From the NCBI GenBank assembly GCA_013824115.1, contig PNNG01000010.1, positions 122,461 through 186,460 on the forward strand: DNA of 64,000 nucleotides, written 5' to 3'. A program made the translations under genes and the position numbers. Source of the stretch: Sphingobacteriaceae bacterium. Lineage in GTDB: Bacteria > Bacteroidota > Bacteroidia > UBA7662. Shown in pieces: positions 49,857 through 57,290 of this stretch. The notes beneath the pieces are model-generated. The model made no database searches. It was given only the letters and a program-made list of their open reading frames with translations, and was not told where the DNA came from. The stretch's first letter is position 1. Every line of letters starts with the position of its first letter.

Positions 49857-50105
49857 TTACGCATTTCCAAAACGGCTTCCGTGCTTAGCCGTCACTTCGG
49901 CATGCGGTATTTTTTGCCCCGACTCCACCTCGGCTTTAGCAGCCAGTATGCCCAACCGCTGTTCGTCAGATAGCAGATCCCATTCCTCTTCACTTCTCTG
50001 GGCGTTTACATAGTTCAACAACAAACCATAAAAGCCTTCGAGTTTGTCTGACTCGAGCGCATCAATTTGTTTGAGGATTTTGGTCTTGAGCTCAGCGGTA
50101 TTCAT
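49857..50105 (-). CDS. Orphan antitoxin-like small protein
   Basis: An 82-aa protein starting MNTAELKTKILKQIDALESDKLEGFYGLLLNYVNAQRSEEEWDLLSDEQRLGILAAKAEVESGQKIPHAEVTAKHGSRF. The pattern (a helix at the start, then an LSDEQRLGILAAKAEVESGQxIPHAEV tail) is that of antitoxins that neutralise ParE/RelE-type toxins. In such operons the toxin gene follows at once; here only 45 nt separate its stop from the amidohydrolase stop, so no toxin is present. The track start at 50237 includes 44 unlikely residues; the ATG at 50105 is preferred. Confidence 0.7.
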   Translation of the reverse strand: MNTAELKTKILKQIDALESDKLEGFYGLLLNYVNAQRSEEEWDLLSDEQRLGILAAKAEVESGQKIPHAEVTAKHGSRFGNA

Positions 50106-50282
50106 GGCCACGGATTTAAATCGAAGATAAGAAACTCTGGAAATTTTGTCTTGCCAGATGGCATTTTCCCATCTGAGAATCACGCAGTAAATAAAATTGA
50201 AGTATGAATACTTGATCTTAGCTAAAAATCTTGACATAAGAGCAGCAGACTTTTTGCTCCAAAAAAATCCGCTACAAACAAG

Positions 50283-51554
50283 TTATACAAACCTTTGAAA
50301 ATCCTTGCTGATACTCTCTACAATTTTCTCAGGCACGCCCATCTCAAGTGCAACTGCCTCCCAAAAATGCGTGCTTGCTTGTACCTCCTCTACGATATCA
50401 AGGTGATTTTTAATGGTGTACTTCTTGGCCATATACTTCAAATCGGCCAGTTGAATATCAACCCTTTTGTTGTTGATAGACAAGGCTCGAGCTGTTTTGG
50501 TGAAATTCACCAGCGGATTTAGGGAATAGGTCAAGTCATACGCAGGTGCCAAGTGCCAGCTATGCTGCTGGCGATTGTACAAAAAGCTGTGGTTTTTAAG
50601 GTGGTCATCGTGGTTGGCGAAAACCACATTGAAGGCCATGCGCCTAAAAAGCTGCTCTATTTCAACATGGGGTACCCTTAAGAAAAGGGCCAAATCGAAT
50701 AGGTTTTCATAACTAGACTTTTGTGTGTCCTTGAAATCCCAGCCGCTAAGGCCTGTTGCAGTAAGGCAATGTACTTTGCCGCCTTCTTGCCGGTCGAACC
50801 GTTTGGTGGCAAAGTGCCGCTGGTCTACCATTTTCGATTCCATCATATGGATGCCTGCTTCTTTTGCTGCCAGGTAGTAGGTGAACTCCACCAATTCACG
50901 GTTGTAACACCACTCATCGCCCAAATTGAGCTTCACCAAATAATGGTCGAAATCATTACTGTGGTGTACATCGCCCGGAAAAATTTGTCCATCCGTTTTA
51001 CGCTCTGAAACCAGAATCTTGGGCCTTGCTCCACCCGCAGAGGTGCCAATTTTGAAGATATTCAGGAGCGATTCGTGGTTCAGCTTTTCTGCCGCCGTTT
51101 GGCTCTTCAGGTCCATCACTTTCTTCACAACGTGCGCCATTTCATCAAGTCGAATGGTGGTAGCAGCGGGTGTTTCCTTGGCTGGCTGGTATTCCAATGC
51201 TCCCATGCCCCTATCGGCAACATAAGCGAGTTGCTCGAGGACTGAAATTTTACCCATATCCTTCTGACTACTTTCCAGCCATGTCTTAAATATCACATTG
51301 CCAAACACATCGGGCAATGAATCGGCGAAAATGGGCGGCAACCCCCTGAAGCTTTCGGAGTTATAGGTTTTGAATAGCTGTACTTCCTTCACTGGCCTGA
51401 TGATGCCCGTCTGTGGAATCAGTTGGGGCAATGGGTTGCTAGCTAAAAAATCAGGATGGTATTGAAAGTAAGACACCAACTTGTTTTCATCCCAACCCAA
51501 CACACCTACTTCTACCCCAAAACAAATGACATGGATAATTTGGTTCTTGGCCAT
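50283..51554 (-). CDS. hipA: HipA-family serine/threonine kinase toxin
   Basis: A 423-aa HipA protein. It has a short N-terminal HipA_N domain (LPDVFGNVIFKTWL region) and a C-terminal kinase-like HipA_C domain with TSAGGARPKILV (glycine-rich loop plus Lys), catalytic NVVFANHDDHLKNHSFL and DLTYSLNP. In E. coli HipA phosphorylates glutamyl-tRNA synthetase and induces persistence; other HipA proteins have other targets. Its start lies 1 nt after the HTH gene stop, forming the usual antitoxin-first pair. The HDDHxKNHS block is intact, so it is probably active. No terminator is obvious downstream. Confidence 0.95.
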   Translation of the reverse strand: MAKNQIIHVICFGVEVGVLGWDENKLVSYFQYHPDFLASNPLPQLIPQTGIIRPVKEVQLFKTYNSESFRGLPPIFADSLPDVFGNVIFKTWLESSQKDMGKISVLEQLAYVADRGMGALEYQPAKETPAATTIRLDEMAHVVKKVMDLKSQTAAEKLNHESLLNIFKIGTSAGGARPKILVSERKTDGQIFPGDVHHSNDFDHYLVKLNLGDEWCYNRELVEFTYYLAAKEAGIHMMESKMVDQRHFATKRFDRQEGGKVHCLTATGLSGWDFKDTQKSSYENLFDLALFLRVPHVEIEQLFRRMAFNVVFANHDDHLKNHSFLYNRQQHSWHLAPAYDLTYSLNPLVNFTKTARALSINNKRVDIQLADLKYMAKKYTIKNHLDIVEEVQASTHFWEAVALEMGVPEKIVESISKDFQRFV

Positions 51555-51555
51555 T

Positions 51556-51825
51556 TTAATAGAACGATTTTAGGTTGCTAAAGTCCTCTCCCTTGGCTTG
51601 AATAAAGTCGTACAGCACCTGCATTTCACCAAAATGCTGCAAAACCAACAAAAAGGTTTCGATGGTAAAATTGCCTCCACGTTCCAGATTTTGGATGGTG
51701 ATGCGCGATAGGTTCAGTCGCTTGGCAAGTTCTTCCTGCGTTAATTTCCTATCGGTCCTCATTTGTTTAACGAGTTTCCCCATGGCTTGCTTTACATCAC
51801 TTACGCGAAGGGAAGAAAAACTCAT
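51556..51825 (-). CDS. hipB: HipB-like XRE-family antitoxin/repressor
   Basis: An 89-aa protein with a classic helix-turn-helix, MRTDRKLTQEELAKRLNLSRITIQNLERGGNFTIETFLLVLQHFG (about 22-66). It precedes hipA by 1 nt. HipB binds HipA to block it and also binds operators in its own promoter as a dimer. Here two palindromes with the core TATGC flank a perfect TAnnTTTG promoter element, fitting autoregulation. The long disordered-looking tail FIQAKGEDFSNLKSFY may be the HipA-interacting part. Confidence 0.93.
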   Translation of the reverse strand: MSFSSLRVSDVKQAMGKLVKQMRTDRKLTQEELAKRLNLSRITIQNLERGGNFTIETFLLVLQHFGEMQVLYDFIQAKGEDFSNLKSFY

Positions 51826-51835
51826 ATGCGCATAT
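51824..51835. promoter_or_regulatory. hipBA operator 1 (ATATGCGCATAT, overlapping the start codon)
   Basis: A perfect 12-bp palindrome whose left end contains the hipB start codon (cat on the plus strand). Binding here would block both transcription and translation initiation. Confidence 0.6.
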
Positions 51836-51844
51836 TTTAGTATG

Positions 51845-51852
51845 CAAATATA
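51845..51852 (-). promoter_or_regulatory. hipBA -7 promoter element (TATATTTG)
   Basis: A minus-strand exact TAnnTTTG match, 19 nt upstream of the hipB ATG, between the two palindromic operators. Confidence 0.55.
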
Positions 51853-51870
51853 GATGTTTTACGATACTAA

Positions 51871-51886
51871 GCATAGTTTACTATGC
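51871..51886. promoter_or_regulatory. hipBA operator 2 (GCATAG-TTTA-CTATGC)
   Basis: A perfect 6-bp inverted repeat with a 4-nt spacer, centred about 30 bp upstream of the -7 element. It shares the TATGC half-site with operator 1. Confidence 0.6.
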
Positions 51887-51998
51887 ATTTTAAAGGATTG
51901 ATACATCCATCAGAAATACAAATTTCGCGTCGAGAACAAGCCTATTTGCGGAGAACTTCCTTCTCTTTTTCGCCTCATTTCCCTATATTCGCAACCCC

Positions 51999-52589
51999 AT
52001 GCGTTTCCGCTTGCTTCTGTTTTTGTTGTTTTTAGGCGCTCAGGCTTGGGCCGGAAATCCCGACACCACTGTAGTGCGTGGTATCGACAGCCTGTGCAAC
52101 GAAAATTACGTGCTTTCGAAAGCAGCGCAATACGGCTTATTTCCAGGCGAAATCAACCGGCCCGAAATTCTCTACGTATACGAGCAATGGCGCCACACCC
52201 CCTACCGTTACGGTGGTCGGGGCGAAAAGGGCATCGACTGCTCGGGTTTTGTGAACGTGATTTTGCGCGAGGTGTACAACCAGCAAATGCCCGGTGGTTC
52301 GGCCAGCATGTACAACAAGGTGCAGCGCATCAAAAAAGAAGAGTTGCAAGAGGGCGATTTGGTGTTCTTCCGCATTTATCGTGGTCGCATTTCGCATGTG
52401 GGCATGTATTTGTCGAACAACAAATTTGTACATGCCACTACACGCGGCGGCATCATGATCAGCGACCTCAACGAGCCCTACTATCGCCGCTACTGGGCCG
52501 GTGCGGGCCGCATGCCTACTGGCTACGACTTGCCGGCGGCACCTTCCGACAGCACCATCGCCGAAACCAGCGGAACTGAAGGCGAATAA
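51999..52589 (+). CDS. NlpC/P60 (C40) family peptidoglycan endopeptidase
   Basis: A 196-aa exported protein with signal peptide MRFRLLLFLLFLGAQAWA and an NlpC/P60 domain. Catalytic Cys lies in GIDCSGFVNVILREVY, the catalytic His in GRISHVGMYL, and the third polar residue in KFVHATTRGGI. These enzymes cut D-glutamyl-meso-DAP bonds in peptidoglycan stem peptides. The tail after residue 175 is low-complexity (PAAPSDSTIAETSGTEGE). Its stop codon abuts the stop of the convergent methyltransferase gene with no base between them. A near-consensus TATATTCG lies 15 nt upstream of the ATG. Confidence 0.93.
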   Translation: MRFRLLLFLLFLGAQAWAGNPDTTVVRGIDSLCNENYVLSKAAQYGLFPGEINRPEILYVYEQWRHTPYRYGGRGEKGIDCSGFVNVILREVYNQQMPGGSASMYNKVQRIKKEELQEGDLVFFRIYRGRISHVGMYLSNNKFVHATTRGGIMISDLNEPYYRRYWAGAGRMPTGYDLPAAPSDSTIAETSGTEGE

Positions 52590-53786
52590 TCAGCGCTCAC
52601 ATACCACGCACACTGCCTCTCCCTGCTGGTTTTTGGTAAAAAACAAGCGTGCGTCTTCGCCCATGGGCAGTTTCAAGGCTTTGCGAATGGCCTCGGTTTC
52701 GAGGAAAAAATCGCGCTTGCTCACATGAGCCTTCTGAATGCCATTTTCCTTCAGCCAAATCATAAGTTGTTTGGGCTTGTAAGGCAAAACAGCACGAATA
52801 CGGAATTGTCGGCCTGGAAAATCCGTCACCGCCTCCTTGCCCACATAAAAATCTGCGGCACCGATGGCCGATAACGCATGTTGAGCAGCCAAATGTCGGC
52901 CTAATCGCAGCTTGATGATGCCAGCATGTGGCTCGAAGAGGTAGTCGCCAGGCGCTATTTGGGCAGGCTTCAAAACGGGCTGGATATCGGTTTTTGCGGC
53001 TGACGTGCGAAGGCTGCGACCATCCGGCAATAACTGAAAGGCCTCCAATGCAATTGCATCTTCCGCATTCAAAGGTTGCAGTTCAAACAACAGCTCCTTT
53101 AACTCATCGCCCAGGCAAAGGGCATATACCGACCGGCAATGCGGCGTCAATTGGTTCAAGCAGGCTGTCAAATCCAACATGGGTGAAGTTTTAAGCCAAA
53201 CCTTGTCGAATTTTTGGACAAGTTGGGGCAACAGGGTGAGCACATCGGGCCTAGAGTCGTTGAAATCGTATACGCGGCGACCCGCAGGACGGCGATCGGG
53301 ATCGAGGTAGGCCACCCCACCTCCTTCCAATAGCGGTAATGCTTCTTCTGCCGTGCCTACCCAGATGCGGTGCGGGCGCTCGGCAAAATTGGCCGACAAA
53401 TAAGCTGCATGCAAGGGGTCGGCTTCCACCAATTGTAGTCTGCTCGCCCTCTCACCCACAAACCAGGCATCAACTCCTGCACCAGCAGTAAGGTCGGTGA
53501 ACGACTGTCCATCTACTTGAAGCAGCTTTGCCTTGAAACGAGCTACTGCTTCTGCGGTACACTGTTCGTAGCTCTTGGTACTAAAAAGCCAGTGGCGCGC
53601 TGCCAGACTGGGTGTTTTTTCGGCGGCTTTTTCGGCTAGATGCAACTGCTCCAATACCCGGGCGGCATCGCTTCCAAAAGCCTTGCGGGCAGCATTCAGT
53701 AGCTGAGATGCGGGTTTTCCGGCATTCTCCTCCCTGAAAGCACGCATTTTTGTACCCAGCAGCACCGATAGCCTAAAATCATCCAT
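52590..53786 (-). CDS. THUMP-like domain class I methyltransferase
   Basis: A 398-aa protein with a class I SAM-dependent methyltransferase core: FTDLTAGAGVDAWFVGERASRLQLVEADPLHAAYLSAN (motif I, about 96-133), then AYLDPDRRPAGRRVYDFNDSRPD (motif IV). The C-terminal part holds a domain annotated THUMP-like in Bacteroidota proteins (FLLETEAIRKALKLP). Relatives such as THUMP-type enzymes modify RNA, so a tRNA/rRNA substrate is plausible but unproven. Its stop directly abuts the NlpC/P60 stop. Confidence 0.85.
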   Translation of the reverse strand: MDDFRLSVLLGTKMRAFREENAGKPASQLLNAARKAFGSDAARVLEQLHLAEKAAEKTPSLAARHWLFSTKSYEQCTAEAVARFKAKLLQVDGQSFTDLTAGAGVDAWFVGERASRLQLVEADPLHAAYLSANFAERPHRIWVGTAEEALPLLEGGGVAYLDPDRRPAGRRVYDFNDSRPDVLTLLPQLVQKFDKVWLKTSPMLDLTACLNQLTPHCRSVYALCLGDELKELLFELQPLNAEDAIALEAFQLLPDGRSLRTSAAKTDIQPVLKPAQIAPGDYLFEPHAGIIKLRLGRHLAAQHALSAIGAADFYVGKEAVTDFPGRQFRIRAVLPYKPKQLMIWLKENGIQKAHVSKRDFFLETEAIRKALKLPMGEDARLFFTKNQQGEAVCVVCER

Positions 53787-53821
53787 GAATACTTAACAAA
53801 AATTTTCTCGTTATTTGTAGG

Positions 53822-54007
53822 ATGCGATTCGCCCAAAAACGATTTTTGTGCTTCGCTTTACTTTGTTTCCTCTTGGCAGGGGCTTGTAAAAGTCCCACGG
53901 CCTGTCCGGCTTTCGAACAACAAACCGAAAACCGGAAGCCGCGAAAAGCCAAAAAGAAGAAACATTTGTATGCGAAAGATCGCGACCTATTTGGAAATAA
54001 ACGCTAA
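53822..54007 (+). CDS. Small lipoprotein with CxxxxACPAF motif (upstream copy)
   Basis: A 61-aa lipoprotein, signal ending LLAGAC (Cys22), followed by KSPTACPAFEQQTENRKPRKAKKKKHLYAKDRDLFGNKR. The ACPAF motif after the lipidation site is repeated in the next gene, indicating paralogs, and the tail is very basic. The next ORF starts 4 nt after its stop. Family function is unknown to me. Confidence 0.72.
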   Translation: MRFAQKRFLCFALLCFLLAGACKSPTACPAFEQQTENRKPRKAKKKKHLYAKDRDLFGNKR

Positions 54008-54011
54008 GGAT

Positions 54012-54128
54012 ATGAAAAAGCTGATGATTATCGCAGTAGTATTGGCCGGTTTGGCATTGAGCTCATGCAACCGCAATGCTTGCCCTGCTTTCAGTGCGGC
54101 TCCCGCCCCTGCTGGCCACAACGCCTGA
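54012..54128 (+). CDS. Tiny lipoprotein with ACPAF motif (downstream copy, not in the ORF track)
   Basis: A 38-aa ORF, MKKLMIIAVVLAGLALSSCNRNACPAFSAAPAPAGHNA, with lipobox LSSC (Cys19). It is below the ORF-track cut-off. It shares CxxxACPAF with the gene immediately upstream and is followed by a possible GTG or ATG start of ytxJ within 3 nt, so the three are co-transcribed. An AAGGATATG start context gives a moderate ribosome binding site. Confidence 0.72.
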   Translation: MKKLMIIAVVLAGLALSSCNRNACPAFSAAPAPAGHNA

Positions 54129-54131
54129 GTG

Positions 54132-54464
54132 ATGGGCTGGATAGCCCTCAACAACGATGCCCAGCTCGATGAGCTGCTGGCAGCTTCATATCAACACCCC
54201 ATCCTTTTTTTCAAACACAGTACCCGCTGCAGCATCAGCGCAGCAGCCGAAGGTCGACTCCTCAGAGCGGAAGCCCAGTTGGAATCGAAATTTACTTTGG
54301 TATACCTCGATTTGCTGCGCTTCCGAAGCCTCAGCAATCGCTTGGCTGATGTGCTGCAGGTGGAACACGCTTCACCCCAGGTTTTGCTGGTTCAAAACGG
54401 CAAATGCACCTACTATGAAAGCCACTTTGGCATTCAGGCCAGCGAATTGATGCAACTCGCCTAG
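54132..54464 (+). CDS. ytxJ: YtxJ-type bacilliredoxin-like thioredoxin-fold protein
   Basis: A 110-aa thioredoxin-fold protein with FFKHSTRCSISAAAEGRLLRAEAQ, typical of YtxJ, which is linked to the bacillithiol redox system in several phyla. The active-site Cys is the lone Cys of RCSIS. It begins GWIALNNDAQLDELLAAS. I chose the ATG at 54132 (the track uses GTG at 54129). It is downstream of the two tiny lipoproteins and ends at a hairpin terminator. A bacillithiol role is inferred from family naming. Confidence 0.85.
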   Translation: MGWIALNNDAQLDELLAASYQHPILFFKHSTRCSISAAAEGRLLRAEAQLESKFTLVYLDLLRFRSLSNRLADVLQVEHASPQVLLVQNGKCTYYESHFGIQASELMQLA

Positions 54465-54469
54465 CAAAC

Positions 54470-54493
54470 ACCGGCCCCCGAGCCGGTTTTTTT
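54470..54493 (+). terminator. Intrinsic terminator after ytxJ
   Basis: ACCGGC / GCCGGT stem (6 bp) with a 6-nt C-rich loop and a T7 tail, directly upstream of the adk promoter element. Confidence 0.78.
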
Positions 54494-54495
54494 GT

Positions 54496-54503
54496 TACCT
54501 TTG
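54496..54503 (+). promoter_or_regulatory. -7 promoter element (TACCTTTG) of adk-obg
   Basis: An exact TAnnTTTG match, 18 nt before the adk ATG, right after the ytxJ terminator. Confidence 0.55.
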
Positions 54504-54521
54504 CACTTTAATTCTTTACGC

Positions 54522-55091
54522 ATGCTAAACCTCGTTCTTTTTGGTCCTCCCGGCGCTGGCAAAGGCACCCAATCTGCAAAACTTATCGAAAAATACGGCC
54601 TGGTGCACCTTTCTACAGGTGACCTCCTCCGTTCGGAAATTGCAGCAGGTACCGCGCTCGGACTCGAAGCCAAAAAGTTGATGGACCAAGGCATGCTCGT
54701 TCCCGATGCCGTAGTGATTGGCATGATCGACAGCAAGTTGAACGCCAACAAAAATGCAGGTGGCTTTATTTTCGATGGCTTTCCCCGCACCATTGCCCAG
54801 GCCGAAGCGCTCGACCAATTATTAGCTGGCCACAACGAGGGCATTCAATGCATGCTTTCGCTGCGCGTAACCGAAGAAGAGCTTACCCGCCGCTTGTTGC
54901 TGCGTGGCAAAGATTCGGGCCGTGCCGACGATCAGGACGAAAGCATTATCCGCAAACGCATCCAAGAATACGAAAACAAAACCGCCCAAGTGGCTGGCTA
55001 CTATGCCGCCCAGGGCAAACTCCGCGAAATTGAAGGCATAGGCGAAATTGAAGTGATTTTCAACGCCCTTTGTGCCGAAATTGAAGCATAA
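54522..55091 (+). CDS. adk: Adenylate kinase
   Basis: A 189-aa adenylate kinase that interconverts ATP + AMP and 2 ADP. Signatures are the P-loop [14 protein letters not shown] (6-19), [29 protein letters not shown] and the short-LID segment [26 protein letters not shown]. The LID is short, without the four-Cys zinc motif, which is the common Bacteroidota form. The ATG at 54522 starts the conserved [11 protein letters not shown] block; the track start at 54492 lies inside the promoter. obg follows after 11 nt, so the two share a transcript. Confidence 0.96.
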   Translation: MLNLVLFGPPGAGKGTQSAKLIEKYGLVHLSTGDLLRSEIAAGTALGLEAKKLMDQGMLVPDAVVIGMIDSKLNANKNAGGFIFDGFPRTIAQAEALDQLLAGHNEGIQCMLSLRVTEEELTRRLLLRGKDSGRADDQDESIIRKRIQEYENKTAQVAGYYAAQGKLREIEGIGEIEVIFNALCAEIEA

Positions 55092-55102
55092 ACAACCCCA
55101 TT

Positions 55103-56098
55103 TTGGCCGAAAGTAATTTTGTTGACTATGTAAAAATCTGCTGTCGCTCTGGTGCGGGCGGAGCAGGTTCGATGCACTTTCATCGCGACAAACACACGGC
55201 CAAGGGTGGTCCCGATGGGGGCGATGGCGGCCGCGGTGGTCACATCATCCTGCGTGGCAATGCCCAACTGTGGACGCTGCTGCACCTCAAATTCCGCAAG
55301 CACGTGATTGCAGCGGCCGGCATTGCTGGTAGCAGCGGCCTCAAAAGTGGCGCGAACGGACCCGACGAATATTTGGAAGTCCCTATTGGCACCGTGGCCC
55401 GCGATGCCGAAACCGGTGAACAGATTTGCGAAATCACCGAAGACGGGCAGGAAATTGTTTTGTTGCCGGGCGGTCGCGGTGGACAAGGCAACCACCATTA
55501 CAAAAGCCCCACCAACCAAACCCCGCGTTATGCCCAGCCCGGCGAGCCCGGACAAGAAGTGTGGAACATCTTAGAGCTCAAATTGCTGGCCGATGTGGGC
55601 CTCGTAGGTTTCCCCAACGCTGGCAAAAGCACCTTGCTGGCCAGCATCACCGCTGCCAAACCCGAAATTGCTGATTATCCCTTTACCACATTGGTTCCCA
55701 ATTTAGGCATTGTGCCTTACCGCGATTTCCGATCGTTTGTAATGGCCGACATTCCGGGTATCATTGAAGGAGCGCATGAAGGAAAAGGTTTGGGTCACCG
55801 TTTTTTGCGCCACATCGAACGCAACAGCTTGTTGTTGTTTATGGTTCCGGCCGATGCGCGTGATTTGCGGGCTGAGTACAAAATCCTGGAAAACGAGCTG
55901 GCCCAATACAATCCCGAATTGATGCACAAAAAGCGGGTTTTGGCCATTACCAAAAGCGATTTGCTCGACGAAGAGCTCATGGCCGAACTGCGTTTGGAAT
56001 TCCCCGCCGATGTGCCTGCCATTTTCATCAGCAGCGTTACCAATTACAACCTACAGCAGTTGAAAGATTTGCTGTGGATGGAATTGAATAGGGATTAG
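55103..56098 (+). CDS. obg: Obg-family GTPase
   Basis: A 331-aa GTPase with the glycine-rich Obg fold ([16 protein letters not shown], then [20 protein letters not shown]) followed by a G domain: P-loop [27 protein letters not shown] (switch II) and TKSD (G4). Obg proteins take part in late ribosome assembly and stress control. The gene begins TTG (TTGGCCGAAAGTAATTTT gives [11 protein letters not shown]), and no ATG lies nearby. Typical Obg starts here too, so I keep TTG. The usual C-terminal extension is absent; the length (331) is typical for Bacteroidota. Confidence 0.95.
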   Translation: MAESNFVDYVKICCRSGAGGAGSMHFHRDKHTAKGGPDGGDGGRGGHIILRGNAQLWTLLHLKFRKHVIAAAGIAGSSGLKSGANGPDEYLEVPIGTVARDAETGEQICEITEDGQEIVLLPGGRGGQGNHHYKSPTNQTPRYAQPGEPGQEVWNILELKLLADVGLVGFPNAGKSTLLASITAAKPEIADYPFTTLVPNLGIVPYRDFRSFVMADIPGIIEGAHEGKGLGHRFLRHIERNSLLLFMVPADARDLRAEYKILENELAQYNPELMHKKRVLAITKSDLLDEELMAELRLEFPADVPAIFISSVTNYNLQQLKDLLWMELNRD

Positions 56099-56230
56099 CA
56101 AATTCGTAGTTACACGTTAGGCGAAATGAGCAATCAATCATTCGTTCGCGCTAAGCCATTCTCAATACATTCATTTTGCTTGCGTCTTGCATGGGAATCG
56201 TTGTTCCATTGGGCCGGCATTTCGTTGGTG

Positions 56231-56299
56231 CGACCCCCTCGGGGTCGATTTGATTTTCGGTATCATTTCATCTACCCACATGGCACCCCCTCGGGGTGC
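56231..56299. repeat. REPIN-like two-hairpin element A (inverted orientation)
   Basis: CGACCCC-CTC-GGGGTCG (56231-56247) and GCACCCC-CTC-GGGGTGC (56283-56299), separated by 35 bp. Read on the other strand the pair matches copies B and C, so this copy is reversed relative to them. Confidence 0.9.
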
Positions 56300-56366
56300 T
56301 TTGCGATGATTCAAACCACATAATCAGGTTCAAACAGAAAGATTACAGCGTCATGGTAGCTTAAAA

Positions 56367-56434
56367 TGACCCCGAGGGGGTCAAATGTAGGTAGTAATTC
56401 AACATACCAACCCATCTCGACCCCGAGGGGGTCG
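56367..56434. repeat. REPIN-like two-hairpin element B
   Basis: TGACCCC-GAG-GGGGTCA (56367-56383) and CGACCCC-GAG-GGGGTCG (56418-56434), separated by 34 bp that share ATGTAGGTAG-type sequence with copy C (ATGGGTAG). The second hairpin is followed by the conserved flank GCACCAC. Confidence 0.92.
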
Positions 56435-56494
56435 CACCACGACGAATCAATGATTCGACCGCCATCATGCCTTATGCAACCCTAAAATTAATGA

Positions 56495-56563
56495 CATTGC
56501 CCGAGGGGTTCATAAATGGGTAGCATTTTCATTTCACCAACCATTTCGACCCCGAGGGGGTCG
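56495..56563. repeat. REPIN-like two-hairpin element C (left hairpin degenerate)
   Basis: A decayed left hairpin (TTGCCCGAGGGGTTCA, about 56497-56512) and a perfect right hairpin CGACCCC-GAG-GGGGTCG (56547-56563), again followed by GCACCAC. The spacing matches A and B at about 69 bp total. Apart from the three elements the 550-bp gap between obg and the transposase gene holds nothing I recognise. Confidence 0.9.
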
Positions 56564-56648
56564 CACCACGAAATCACCTTTCCACCAATATTTCATTTGA
56601 GCAAATCCCAATTGCAATTAGTGAGATTGCCTCAATCCTGAATTATTA

Positions 56649-57122
56649 TTACTTGTAGTCGGCTAAAATCCATTCAAACAAAAATTCATCCTTATACTCA
56701 ATTTGAAACTCCCGCAACAAGGCTTTATACTCATCCCGAAAGTTCTGTTTCCGATGATGAGCCTTTTGGTTTCTAATGTATTCAATCACCCTATCTACAT
56801 CGTTCTGACTGTATGAAAAGGATCCAAAACCCTCCTGCCATTGAAATTTGAATGGCGTAAAATGACTATCGTTGATAAATTGGTCAGATGACTTCTTTAT
56901 TTCGCGCACCAAATCAGACAAACAGCAACTTGGTCGCATGCCAATCAGTATGTGGATGTGGTCAGGCATACCATTTATAGCAAGCAACTTTTGCTCTTTA
57001 TTGCTAATTATCCCTGAAATGTACTTGTATAATTGGTCTTCCCACTGAGGTTGAATAAGAGCCGCGCGGGCCTTCACGGCAAAAACTACCTGAATGTGAA
57101 TTTTGGAAAAATTCCCCGGCAT
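56649..57122 (-). CDS. REP-associated tyrosine transposase (IS200/IS605-like Y1 HUH)
   Basis: A 157-aa protein of the Y1 transposase superfamily. It begins MPGNFSKIHIQVVFAVKARAALIQPQWEDQLYKYISGIISNKEQKLLAINGMPDHIHILIGMRPSCCLSDLVREIKKSSDQF. The HUH motif is PDHIHILIG, and the catalytic Tyr is in the helix RVIEYIRNQKAHH. No IS200-type left/right end hairpins surround it and no tnpB is present. Instead three two-hairpin palindromic elements lie 85 bp downstream, so it is a RAYT, which in other bacteria mobilises or maintains such elements in trans. The reading frame appears intact. Confidence 0.9.
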   Translation of the reverse strand: MPGNFSKIHIQVVFAVKARAALIQPQWEDQLYKYISGIISNKEQKLLAINGMPDHIHILIGMRPSCCLSDLVREIKKSSDQFINDSHFTPFKFQWQEGFGSFSYSQNDVDRVIEYIRNQKAHHRKQNFRDEYKALLREFQIEYKDEFLFEWILADYK

Positions 57123-57290
57123 AATCGTGTTTACTTAAGTTACCTTAAATATAACAAACGACTATTCGAAATGCAATGGATTCACCCATCCATAAAGCTT
57201 ACAATTATCCCATGTTTCAGCCCTATCTCGCAATACGAATGCAAAAACAAAAAGTTTCGCCAGCTAAACGGCATAATCACACGAATGTCC

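Noticed and set aside
56649-57122. Complete insertion sequence around the transposase
   Set aside because: No terminal inverted or subterminal hairpin ends matching IS200/IS605 and no tnpB were found; the nearby palindromes fit REP-type elements instead.
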